Origin: Sediminibacterium magnilacihabitans
Lineage (GTDB): Bacteria; Bacteroidota; Bacteroidia; Chitinophagales; Chitinophagaceae
NCBI GenBank assembly: GCA_002973575.1
Contig: PVEQ01000007.1
Location: 62,001 to 126,000, forward strand
Length of the DNA: 64,000 bases
Reading direction: 5' to 3'
Every line of letters starts with the position of its first letter. Position 1 is the stretch's first letter. Made by a program: the position numbers and the translations under genes. Under the pieces are notes generated by a model. That model ran no database searches. It saw only the letters and a list, made by a program, of their open reading frames with translations, and was not told the DNA's origin. Below, in pieces: positions 27,223 through 34,875 of this stretch.

Positions 27223-28605
27223 ATGATATCCAATGATATGCTATCTATACTACAGCAGATGCGCCGGCATTTCGATACCGGTGTTACAAAGACTTATGAT
27301 TTCCGGCGCAGGCAATTGTTAGCCTTAAAAAAAGCAATTGAAAACAGGGAGCAGGAACTATATGCGGCTTTGTATACCGATCTGAAGAAGAGTCCGGAAG
27401 AATGCTGGATCACTGAAATTGGTTTTGTATTGAGTGAATTGAAAAATGCCATCCACCACCTGCGATCCTGGATGCAAGCAGAGGCCAAACGCACTAACCT
27501 GCTCAATTTTCCCAGTAGTAGTCAGCTCGTGTATGAACCGTTGGGTGTGGTGTTGATCGTAGGCCCCTGGAATTATCCCCTGCAACTTTTATTTACTCCC
27601 CTTATAGGAGCTATAGCAGCTGGTAATTGTGTGATGTTGAAACCCAGTGAATTTGCGCCGGCCACATCGGCAGTGATGCAGGAGATCATCACCCATACAT
27701 TTCCTCCGGAATACATAGGGTATACAACAGGTGATGGTGCCACAGTTATTCCGGTTATGATGAATGAATTCCGGTTTGATCATATTTTTTATACGGGAAG
27801 CACTGCAGTGGGTCGCATCCTGTATAAACTGGCCGCTACGCAACTCGTGCCGGTGACACTGGAATTAGGGGGGAAAAGTCCCTGTGTAGTGGAAGCAGAT
27901 GCCAAAATTGCTGTTACCGCGAAGCGTATTGTGATGACCAAATTTTCCAACGCAGGACAGATGTGTGTAGCGCCCGATTATCTGCTGGTGCATCATGCAG
28001 TGAAGGATCAATTACTGGAAGCGATGAAACAAACCATCGGGCGATTCTTTACCGAAAGCCCGGAAACCTGTTATCATTATGGAAAGATCATCAATCAAAA
28101 ACAATTCCATCGAATTATTGCATATCTGAAACAGGGTACGGTTGTGCATGGAGGAAGAACGGATGAAACTTCACTTTTTATAGAACCCACTATACTAGAT
28201 CATGTAGCAATGGATGCGCCTGTAATGCAGGAAGAAATATTCGGGCCGGTATTGCCTGTTATTGGTTTCGATACTATGGAAGAAGCCAAAGCCATCATCA
28301 AAAAAAATCCCAACCCACTGGCTTTCTACATCTTCGCTTCCAATCCCGATAAAGAAAAGCAATGGGTACAGGAAATACCTGCAGGCGGTGTTTGCATTAA
28401 CAATGCCAGCTGGCACCTGACCAACCACCATTTGCCTTTTGGCGGAAGAGGGTTTAGCGGAACAGGCGCTTACCACGGCAAATATTCGTTTGAAACATTC
28501 AGCCATCGCAAAGCTGTAATGAAAACACCTACCTGGTTCGACCCTGCCGTTAAATACCCTCCATTCAAGGGGAAGCTCAAATTGTTTAAATGGATAACGG
28601 GATAG
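27223..28605 (+). CDS. Aldehyde dehydrogenase (ALDH3-like)
   Basis: NAD(P)-dependent oxidation of aldehydes to acids. Motifs: VGPWNYPLQLLFTPLIGAIAAGN (cofactor entry), LELGGKSPCVVEADA with the general-base Glu, and the nucleophile Cys in FSNAGQMCVAPDYLLV near 247. At 460 residues, lacking the N-terminal oligomerisation extension of ALDH1/2, it fits the class 3 group (coniferyl/fatty aldehyde type). The start MISNDMLSIL is the first ATG; a second lies five codons later. A glutathione peroxidase-like gene follows after 4 bp, suggesting a joint oxidative or aldehyde-stress operon. Confidence 0.93.
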   Translation: MISNDMLSILQQMRRHFDTGVTKTYDFRRRQLLALKKAIENREQELYAALYTDLKKSPEECWITEIGFVLSELKNAIHHLRSWMQAEAKRTNLLNFPSSSQLVYEPLGVVLIVGPWNYPLQLLFTPLIGAIAAGNCVMLKPSEFAPATSAVMQEIITHTFPPEYIGYTTGDGATVIPVMMNEFRFDHIFYTGSTAVGRILYKLAATQLVPVTLELGGKSPCVVEADAKIAVTAKRIVMTKFSNAGQMCVAPDYLLVHHAVKDQLLEAMKQTIGRFFTESPETCYHYGKIINQKQFHRIIAYLKQGTVVHGGRTDETSLFIEPTILDHVAMDAPVMQEEIFGPVLPVIGFDTMEEAKAIIKKNPNPLAFYIFASNPDKEKQWVQEIPAGGVCINNASWHLTNHHLPFGGRGFSGTGAYHGKYSFETFSHRKAVMKTPTWFDPAVKYPPFKGKLKLFKWITG

Positions 28606-28609
28606 TTGT

Positions 28610-29260
28610 ATGAAAAAGCTGATCATCATACTGGTCATACTGGCTGTGGTATTGCTGCTGATCAAAAGAAAAGACATGAGCTGGCGACAGTCTGTTATGA
28701 AGACCTTTTATCCTTTGATCATGCTAAGGGGCAAATTGATGGGCAAGGGTCAGATACTTCGTAACCGAGCAGGGGTACAACCATCGGTTTCATTTTATTC
28801 ACTGCAGATGGTTGCGAATAACGGGTCCCTGATAACATTCGATTCGTTCAAAGGAAAAAAGGTATTACTGGTGAACACAGCCAGCGATTGCGGCTATACC
28901 GGTCAGTACGAAGAGCTGGAAAACCTGCACAGGCAATATGGCGAACAACTGGTGGTGCTGGGTTTTCCGGCCAATGATTTCAAACACCAGGAAACGAAAG
29001 ACGATGCAGCCATTGCGGCATTCTGTAAGATCAACTATGGCGTCAGTTTTCCGCTGATGAAGAAAAGTATGGTGATAAAAGGCAGTGAACAAAACGAGGT
29101 GTTCAACTGGTTATCTGATTCAACCAGGAATGGCTGGTGCAACCAGGCGCCTGTATGGAATTTCTGCAAATACATAATAGATGAAAACGGGACATTGTTG
29201 GCATTTTTCCCCAATACAGTTTCACCACTCGGTAAAGAACTGCTGTCGGTATTGCAATAA
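28610..29260 (+). CDS. Membrane-anchored glutathione peroxidase-like thiol peroxidase
   Basis: N-terminal signal anchor (MKKLIIILVILAVVLLLIK), then a thioredoxin-fold GPx domain at about 60-216. The peroxidatic Cys lies in VNTASDCGYTGQYEEL, and the WNF tryptophan/asparagine motif in APVWNFCKYIIDENG is present. The usual FPCNQFxxQEPG segment reads FPANDFKHQETKD, so the tetrad Gln position holds Asp. The anchor predicts a periplasm-facing enzyme that probably uses thioredoxin-like donors. It is coupled to the aldehyde dehydrogenase gene and convergent with dusB (2 bp apart). Confidence 0.88.
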   Translation: MKKLIIILVILAVVLLLIKRKDMSWRQSVMKTFYPLIMLRGKLMGKGQILRNRAGVQPSVSFYSLQMVANNGSLITFDSFKGKKVLLVNTASDCGYTGQYEELENLHRQYGEQLVVLGFPANDFKHQETKDDAAIAAFCKINYGVSFPLMKKSMVIKGSEQNEVFNWLSDSTRNGWCNQAPVWNFCKYIIDENGTLLAFFPNTVSPLGKELLSVLQ

Positions 29261-29262
29261 TA

Positions 29263-30300
29263 TCAAAGCGGACAATGCTGGTGATAATTCTCCAGCACGA
29301 TGGGGTTGCGTTCTATCACATATCCTGCATAGTTTTCCTGCACTTCATCTAATACAGCTTCTACTTCTTCCATTGTTTTCAATACTACCAACCGGTTGCG
29401 GTATTCTTTGATGCCGGGCAATCCTTTTAAATAATTCGCATAGTGGCGGCGCATTTCGTTAATACCAACGATGGGGCCTTTCCACTCCAGCGATTTACGC
29501 AGGTGCTTGCGGCATACTTCCACTCGCTCATCTACAGTAGGCGGGTCCATCAACTCACCTGTTCTCACATAGTGTTTGATCTCGCGGAAGATCCAGGGAT
29601 AACCGATCGCCGCCCTTCCGATCATAATACCATCTACCCCGTAACGGTTTTTATATTCCAGCGCTTTTTGCGGACTGTCGATATCTCCGTTTCCGAAAAT
29701 AGGCATATGGATACGCGGATTGTTTTTTACGTTGGCGATCAGGGTCCAGTCGGCCTCGCCTTTATACATCTGCGAACGGGTACGGCCGTGGATGCTGAGG
29801 GCTTTAATGCCCACATCCTGCAATCGTTCGGCTACCTCTTCGATGTTTTTGGAGTTTTCATCCCATCCCAACCGGGTTTTAACAGTAACGGGCAAACGGG
29901 TAGCTTTCACCACTGCATCGGTGAGGCGAACCATGAGGTCGATATCTTTCAGCACACCTGCGCCGGCGCCTTTACCGGCCACTTTTTTTACCGGGCAGCC
30001 GAAATTGATATCCAGTATATCGGGGTTGGTTACATCCACAATTTTGGCTGCCAGTGCCAGGCTCTCTTCATCGCCGCCGAATATCTGTATGCCGATGGGG
30101 CGCTCATAATCGAATATATCGAGCTTCTGCCGGCTCTTGATGGCATCACGGATCAACCCTTCACTGCTGATGAATTCAGTATACATCAGGTCGGCCCCAT
30201 TGTCTTTGCACACCACCCTGAACGGCGGATCGCTGACATCTTCCATGGGCGCCAGGAGGAGCGGAAACTCGGGCAGCACTATTTTATCTATCTTAACCAT
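29263..30300 (-). CDS. dusB: tRNA-dihydrouridine synthase
   Basis: FMN-dependent reduction of uridine in tRNA D-loops. TIM-barrel motifs: LAPMEDVSDPPFRVVCKDNGADLMYTEF near the start, DINFGCPVKKVAGKGAGAG near 94, the ITVHGRTR-type segment SIHGRTRSQMYKGEADW, and the FMN-phosphate region IFGNGDI...GVDGIMIGRAAIGYPWIF. At 345 residues it fits the DusB/NifR3 group. It is divergent from the CPBP protease gene with only 38 bp between start codons, so promoters overlap. Confidence 0.95.
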   Translation of the reverse strand: MVKIDKIVLPEFPLLLAPMEDVSDPPFRVVCKDNGADLMYTEFISSEGLIRDAIKSRQKLDIFDYERPIGIQIFGGDEESLALAAKIVDVTNPDILDINFGCPVKKVAGKGAGAGVLKDIDLMVRLTDAVVKATRLPVTVKTRLGWDENSKNIEEVAERLQDVGIKALSIHGRTRSQMYKGEADWTLIANVKNNPRIHMPIFGNGDIDSPQKALEYKNRYGVDGIMIGRAAIGYPWIFREIKHYVRTGELMDPPTVDERVEVCRKHLRKSLEWKGPIVGINEMRRHYANYLKGLPGIKEYRNRLVVLKTMEEVEAVLDEVQENYAGYVIERNPIVLENYHQHCPL

Positions 30301-30338
30301 ATCTTAGCCCGCAAATTTACGTTCTTATTCCCAACCGC

Positions 30339-31277
30339 ATGAATCAAGAGCCAACGATCAGTTACCGCAGACAGTTTGTCATTTTACTGGCCCTTATTGG
30401 GGTATTCACGGTTATTGGTTCTTTTTTAATCATCATGCTGGCCAGTACGAACCTGAATGTCTCCATGACTCTGGTGCCGGAATTACTGAATAAATCAGAA
30501 AATGCGAACCTGGCGCGATGGCTGAATACATTGGCTACTTTTTTTATGTTTTTTATGCCGGCGTTCCTTTTTGCAAGGATCCTCAGCCGCAAACCGCTGG
30601 ATTACCTTGGGTTCAACCGGCTAATGAATGGCAAACAAATAGGAATAGTAGTGGTACTTACACTGGCAGCCATGATCACGAGTGGCGCTTTGGGAGACCT
30701 GAACCAGCGTATTCCACTACCTGCAACATGGATGGCCAAAGCCAGGGCTATGGAAGATGCTTACAGAAGCACCATGATGTCTATGGCCATGATGAAAAAT
30801 TTTAAAGAATACCTGCTGGTGTTGTTGGTCGTGGCTACTGCACCTGCCATATTCGAAGAAGTGTTGTTCCGAGGAACATTTCAGCAATTATTTATTGGCT
30901 GGACAAAAAACGCATGGATCGGGATCATCATCACCAGCATTGTCTTCAGTGTGATCCATATTTCTTATTTCGGATTTTTACCCAGGCTTGCATTGGGTAT
31001 GGTGCTGGGTTTTATTTTTTATTATGGTAAAAATATCTGGCTCAATATTTTATTGCATTTTCTGAATAATGCACTGATCGTAACGGGCATATACCAGGAT
31101 ATAAAGCACGGACAATCTATCGAAAAAGCGATGGATGAGAATATGCCGATTTGGTGGATAGGATTATTCGGAATAGCCGGATTGCTCTTACTGTTCAGGC
31201 TTTTCAAAAAAGAAACCCGAAAAGTATTGGCTACACAATCACCGGTTGCAACTGATGAAAATAGTATAGAACAATGA
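30339..31277 (+). CDS. CPBP-family intramembrane metalloprotease
   Basis: Abi/CPBP (type II CAAX protease-like) membrane protein with about seven hydrophobic helices. The metal-site motifs are FEEVLFRGTFQQLF (EExxxR) near residue 176 and SVIHISYFGFLPRLALGMVLG (HxxxFxx type) near 207. In bacteria such proteins process membrane peptides or protect against bacteriocins; the substrate here is unknown. It overlaps the next small gene by 4 bp. Confidence 0.9.
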   Translation: MNQEPTISYRRQFVILLALIGVFTVIGSFLIIMLASTNLNVSMTLVPELLNKSENANLARWLNTLATFFMFFMPAFLFARILSRKPLDYLGFNRLMNGKQIGIVVVLTLAAMITSGALGDLNQRIPLPATWMAKARAMEDAYRSTMMSMAMMKNFKEYLLVLLVVATAPAIFEEVLFRGTFQQLFIGWTKNAWIGIIITSIVFSVIHISYFGFLPRLALGMVLGFIFYYGKNIWLNILLHFLNNALIVTGIYQDIKHGQSIEKAMDENMPIWWIGLFGIAGLLLLFRLFKKETRKVLATQSPVATDENSIEQ

Positions 31278-31480
31278 AAGCCTGGAAGAAAATATTAACG
31301 CGCACCAGTTATGCCGAGGCGAGTATTATACAAGGTGTGCTGGAAGAGAACGAAGTGCCGGTTCAATTGCTGAATAAGCAGGACAGCAGTTACCCCATGT
31401 TCGGGTATATTGAAATATATGTTCCGGAACACCTGGTAGAAACGGCCAAAAAATTACTTGAAAAAAGCATGTTGAATTAA
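31274..31480 (+). CDS. DUF2007 small protein
   Basis: 68 residues resembling the 'putative signal transducing protein' DUF2007 family: WKKILTRTSYAEASIIQGVLEENEVPVQLLN, then a beta strand FGYIEIYVPEHLVETAKKLL. The fold resembles a small ferredoxin-like domain that may bind ligands or membrane proteins. ATGA overlap with the CPBP gene and 21 bp to cdsA place it in the phospholipid operon. Function unknown. Confidence 0.85.
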   Translation: MKAWKKILTRTSYAEASIIQGVLEENEVPVQLLNKQDSSYPMFGYIEIYVPEHLVETAKKLLEKSMLN

Positions 31481-31501
31481 TATCATTAAGACAGGATTGC
31501 G

Positions 31502-32365
31502 ATGGCTTTGAATATAGAAACCTTTAAAACCCGTGCACTGACAGCAGTGGTATTTGTAGTGATCATGCTGGCGGGTCTCTTGTGGAATCAATGGAGTTTC
31601 CTGTTGCTTTTCAGTGTGATCCATTTCGGTTGCTGGACAGAATACCAGCGATTGGTGGCACAGATCGACCCGGTTTACGGGAGCATCACGCCTTTACACA
31701 AATACAGTATCATGATCATTGGCTGGTCATTGATGTTGTGGATGGCGGATGATACATTCAATACCGGCGGGAAAGTGATACACGAATGGGGCCGTGCGAT
31801 TTTCCTCGTAGCGAGTACTGTTTTCCTGGCGGCAGAGATCGTATTTAAGAAGCAACTGAATCCCAAATTGATAGCGTATTCGCTGGCGGGATTGATTTAT
31901 ATATCGCTGAGCTGGGCGTTGATGATTCAATTGCGCGGGTTGATAGCTTACGATGTACTGGGCTCCCACGGATGGCTCCTGCCGGTGGTGATCATCACTT
32001 CCATCTGGGTCAATGATACCATGGCTTATATCGTGGGCTCTTTCATTGGAAGAACCCCTTTTTCTTCCATTTCACCCAAAAAAACCTGGGAAGGAACCTT
32101 GGGAGGAGCGTTGCTGGCCGTTGTGGCCATTGCCTGCCTGGGACATTATACCTGCGGACTCGATTGGAAACCGCTTCTATGGATATCGGCAGTGGCGGCC
32201 GTTACAGGTACGGCAGGAGATTTGCTGGAAAGTAAACTGAAAAGGCTGGCAGGTGTTAAAGATAGTGGCAGTATTATGCCCGGACACGGCGGCTTTCTCG
32301 ACAGGTTCGATTCATTACTGCTGGCCACGCCTCTCGTTTGGCTGGTGGTGAAACTGATTCTTTAA
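31502..32365 (+). CDS. cdsA: Phosphatidate cytidylyltransferase
   Basis: Makes CDP-diacylglycerol from phosphatidic acid and CTP. Multi-helix inner-membrane protein (about seven or eight segments). The family signature is in the C-terminal third: SISPKKTWEGTLGG and SKLKRLAGVKDSGSIMPGHGGFLDRFDS with the two essential Asp residues. Length 287 is normal. The next gene, phosphatidylserine decarboxylase, begins 28 bp later, so CDP-DAG supply and PE synthesis are co-expressed. Confidence 0.95.
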   Translation: MALNIETFKTRALTAVVFVVIMLAGLLWNQWSFLLLFSVIHFGCWTEYQRLVAQIDPVYGSITPLHKYSIMIIGWSLMLWMADDTFNTGGKVIHEWGRAIFLVASTVFLAAEIVFKKQLNPKLIAYSLAGLIYISLSWALMIQLRGLIAYDVLGSHGWLLPVVIITSIWVNDTMAYIVGSFIGRTPFSSISPKKTWEGTLGGALLAVVAIACLGHYTCGLDWKPLLWISAVAAVTGTAGDLLESKLKRLAGVKDSGSIMPGHGGFLDRFDSLLLATPLVWLVVKLIL

Positions 32366-32393
32366 CCTACATTTGCCGTTCAATACGTTCCCA

Positions 32394-33053
32394 ATGACCA
32401 TTCATAGAGAAGGATACAAGACCATCGGCATTACGGCGCTCATTTTCGGGTTGTTGAACCTGGTCTCTTTCAGTTTTTTAAGCGCACATATACCCTGGTT
32501 GGCCATACTCATTTTTGTGGTTTCATTGGCGCTTTTTCTTTTCATCATTTCTTTTTTCCGCATACCTAACCGTCAACTGACCATCAATGAAAACCAGGTG
32601 ATTTGTCCCGCTGATGGCAAAGTAGTGGTCATTGAAGAAGTAACTGACCAGGAATATTTTAAAGACAAACGCATACAGGTAAGCATTTTCATGAGCCCCG
32701 CCAATGTGCATGTGAACCGCAATCCTATGAGCGGAGAAGTGATCTATAACCAATACCATAAAGGGAAATACCTCGTGGCCTGGCATCCTAAATCGTCTAC
32801 CGAGAATGAACGATGGAGTGTAGTGGTGAATAATCACCACGGTGCTATCCTGTATAAACAGATTGCCGGTGCACTGGCCAAGCGGATCTGTAATTATACC
32901 GGTGTGGGACAGCAGGTAAAACAGGGCGACGAATACGGCTTCATCAAATTCGGCAGCCGCGTAGATGTTTTATTACCCCTTGATGCCAAAGTAGAAGTGC
33001 AACTGAACCAGGTGGTGAAAGGCGGCGTTACCGTACTGGCTAGCTGGAACTGA
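32394..33053 (+). CDS. psd: Phosphatidylserine decarboxylase
   Basis: Converts phosphatidylserine to phosphatidylethanolamine at the membrane. Short 219-residue form with two N-terminal hydrophobic segments (TIGITALIFGLLNLVSFSFL; WLAILIFVVSLALFLFII). Core motifs: VICPADGKVVVIEEV, IFMSPANVHVNRNPMSGEV, and the autocatalytic Gly-Ser in FIKFGSRVDVLLPLDA, where pyruvoyl-dependent self-cleavage is expected. A TTG seven codons upstream is in frame, but the ATG at MTIHREGYKTIGI is the better start. Gene symbol psd/asd is used loosely for this short form. Confidence 0.93.
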   Translation: MTIHREGYKTIGITALIFGLLNLVSFSFLSAHIPWLAILIFVVSLALFLFIISFFRIPNRQLTINENQVICPADGKVVVIEEVTDQEYFKDKRIQVSIFMSPANVHVNRNPMSGEVIYNQYHKGKYLVAWHPKSSTENERWSVVVNNHHGAILYKQIAGALAKRICNYTGVGQQVKQGDEYGFIKFGSRVDVLLPLDAKVEVQLNQVVKGGVTVLASWN

Positions 33054-33054
33054 T

Positions 33055-33945
33055 ATGATAACAATCAATATTGAGTCTTTACCGCTGATGGAAAGGCAAC
33101 GGTGGTTACAGGTAGCCATCGCACCGAGACCTATTTGTTTTGCAAGCACGATAGATGCTTCGGGTAATGTAAACCTGAGTCCCTTTAGTTTTTTCAATCT
33201 TTTTTCTACCAATCCCGCAGTTGTTATTTTTTCTCCTTCGAGAAGGGCGCGGAATAATACTACCAAACACACTTTACAGCATATACTGGAAGTGCCCGAG
33301 TGCGTAATCAACATCGTGGATTACGACATGGTACAGCAAACCAGTTTATCCAGTTGCGAATATGCTAAAGGAGTAGATGAATTCATCAAAGCGGGTTTTC
33401 AGAAAACACCTGCTACTTTGGTAAAACCACCCATGGTAAAGGAAGCCAAAGTAAAACTGGAATGCAAAGTGCAGGAAGTGAAAAGCCTGGGCGAGCAGGG
33501 CGGGGCCGGGCAACTGGTGATAGCTGAAGTGCTGTGCATGCACGTTGATGAAAGTATATTGGATGAAGATGGAAAGATCGACCAGCGCAAACTGAAGCTG
33601 GTAGCGCGTTTGGGAGGCGATTGGTATTGCCGGGTAGATGAAACCAACCTGTTCAAAGTGCCCAAGCCCAATACAGAATTGGGAATAGGTATCGATAACC
33701 TGCCTCCGGGAATACGAAACAGTAGTTTTTTAACAGGTAACCACCTGGGCATGCTGGCGAATGTGCATACACTACCCGAAATAGATCCTGTTTTTTCCGA
33801 TGACCGCTTGAAAGAGATTGTACAATATTATGCCGTGAACCCACAGGAGATGGAAAAAGAATTGCATCGCTATGCCGGGGCATTATTGAATGAGGGAAAC
33901 ATTGCCGCCGCCTGGCAGGTATTGTTGTACGGAGAAACAGCTTAA
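33055..33945 (+). CDS. Flavin reductase-like FMN-binding protein
   Basis: 296 residues. The first about 200 form a split-barrel flavin reductase domain (IAPRPICFASTIDASGNVNLSPFSFFNLFSTNPAVVIFSPS; later CVINIVDYDMVQQTSLSSCEYAKGVDEF). The last about 90 residues are an extension with helices (LKEIVQYYAVNPQEMEKELHRY) seen in the Bacteroidota subgroup. Likely reduces FMN for an unknown partner. It is 1 bp after psd, so in the same operon. After it the sequence turns sharply AT-rich. Confidence 0.9.
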   Translation: MITINIESLPLMERQRWLQVAIAPRPICFASTIDASGNVNLSPFSFFNLFSTNPAVVIFSPSRRARNNTTKHTLQHILEVPECVINIVDYDMVQQTSLSSCEYAKGVDEFIKAGFQKTPATLVKPPMVKEAKVKLECKVQEVKSLGEQGGAGQLVIAEVLCMHVDESILDEDGKIDQRKLKLVARLGGDWYCRVDETNLFKVPKPNTELGIGIDNLPPGIRNSSFLTGNHLGMLANVHTLPEIDPVFSDDRLKEIVQYYAVNPQEMEKELHRYAGALLNEGNIAAAWQVLLYGETA

Positions 33946-34354
33946 GTATATTTCTTGTAAATCAATGCTTTAATTGTTCTGTTAAGATTAAATATTAATT
34001 TAGTCAATTAAATTTGGCAATATAATTTTTTTATTATAGATTAGTATTGTTTTTCAAACCATATTAATTATATCTCCCCCCCATAGTAAGTTTGGTTTGA
34101 TATATGCGTTCCGGTTTAACGATTTTAGTTCTCTAAGTAGTATTAATACAATTAAACAAATTGTTTTGTTTGGCTAATTGCCAATAGCAGTATTTATTGT
34201 ATAAAACTGAAAATTAATTCAACAGAATTATCCATGTATTTTATGAAAACACAAAAGTAAAATAATCAATTTTGGCCAAATATTGATATGGGTATTATTT
34301 TCCGAAACCCATGCTGATTGCGAATAAGTAGGAAATTTTTAAACACTAAATTTT
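33946..34354. other. AT-rich intergenic region at the left edge of the accessory island
   Basis: 409 bp of strongly AT-rich sequence with no credible ORF, in contrast to the GC-balanced genes on its left. It contains several TTTG boxes (for example near 34166 and 34274), but none has a clean -7 element 19 bases downstream. It probably carries the promoter of the peptide gene; I cannot place it. Confidence 0.6.
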
Positions 34355-34573
34355 ATGAAACAGCAAAGTATTGATTTGAAAAGAATGGAGCTTACTGCTC
34401 TTTCCGAAAATGAATTGATAACAACAAACGGAGGAAGCTTCTGGACTAAAGTTGCCGCTGTGCTAACAACAGGTACGGTCGGTACTATTTTAGCAGCAGC
34501 AGCAATAGATACTGCATATTCATTAGGCAGAGGCATAGTTGATGGTTGGAATGCATATCAACCGAGAAATTAA
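34355..34573 (+). CDS. Bacteriocin-like peptide with double-glycine leader
   Basis: 72-residue precursor. Residues 11-27 (MELTALSENELITTNGG) have the hydrophobic spacing and terminal Gly-Gly of leaders removed by C39 peptidase/ABC exporters. The predicted mature peptide (28-72) is 45 residues: an aromatic/basic start (SFWTKVAAV), a small-residue-rich hydrophobic helix with GxxG spacing (TTGTVGTILAAAAI), a second Gly-rich segment (SLGRGIVDGW) and a basic C-terminus. No Cys, so no thioether or disulfide. A membrane-active class II bacteriocin or a signalling peptide are both possible. Low GC, and next to an exporter gene. Confidence 0.75.
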   Translation: MKQQSIDLKRMELTALSENELITTNGGSFWTKVAAVLTTGTVGTILAAAAIDTAYSLGRGIVDGWNAYQPRN

Positions 34574-34612
34574 ATTATTTTTCGATGTAGGTTATTTTAA
34601 AACTATGTTTTA

Positions 34613-34801
34613 ATGAAGACTTCAAGCACTTTATTACGATTCATTTTCTTTCTACTAGCAATAGATAACGGATATTCATTGTACCAAGTTTTTCAAAACA
34701 GCAATTATGCAATATCAACTAAGATATTACTTATTGTATTTAGAGTTGCAATGATTATCTTTTTCATAATGCTAGTAATAAAAAAAAATAATAACACATA
34801 A
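34613..34801 (+). CDS. Small two-helix membrane protein, possible immunity protein
   Basis: 62 residues with two hydrophobic helices (LLRFIFFLLAIDNGYSLYQV; ILLIVFRVAMIIFFIMLVI) and a basic tail (KKNNNT). Size, topology and position directly after the peptide precursor fit immunity proteins of class II-type bacteriocins, but there is no sequence family I recognise, so this is inferred from context. Confidence 0.6.
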   Translation: MKTSSTLLRFIFFLLAIDNGYSLYQVFQNSNYAISTKILLIVFRVAMIIFFIMLVIKKNNNT

Positions 34802-34812
34802 AACAGAATGCT

Positions 34813-34875
34813 ATGAAACAGGAATTAAACCTAAAAGGCTTCAAAGAAGTATATTACTATTATGGACCCGGCTGA
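34813..34875 (+). pseudogene. Remnant: start of a second peptide precursor fused to transporter sequence
   Basis: A 20-codon ORF beginning ATGAAACAG..., like the functional precursor at 34355, and encoding MKQELNLKGFKE, which resembles the beginning of a double-glycine leader. From about 34841 the DNA reads, in a different frame, as exporter sequence (KKYITIMDPADG). The simplest reading is a deletion that removed the rest of a second precursor and the first about 110 codons of the exporter. Inference from two short segments. Confidence 0.5.

Noticed and set aside
29443-30342. 299-codon plus-strand frame opposite dusB
   Set aside because: Covers dusB almost fully; no recognisable domain, and it would run into the CPBP gene start.
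34813-34875. Functional second bacteriocin precursor
   Set aside because: Only 20 codons, no Gly-Gly, and it runs into exporter sequence; better explained as a deletion remnant.
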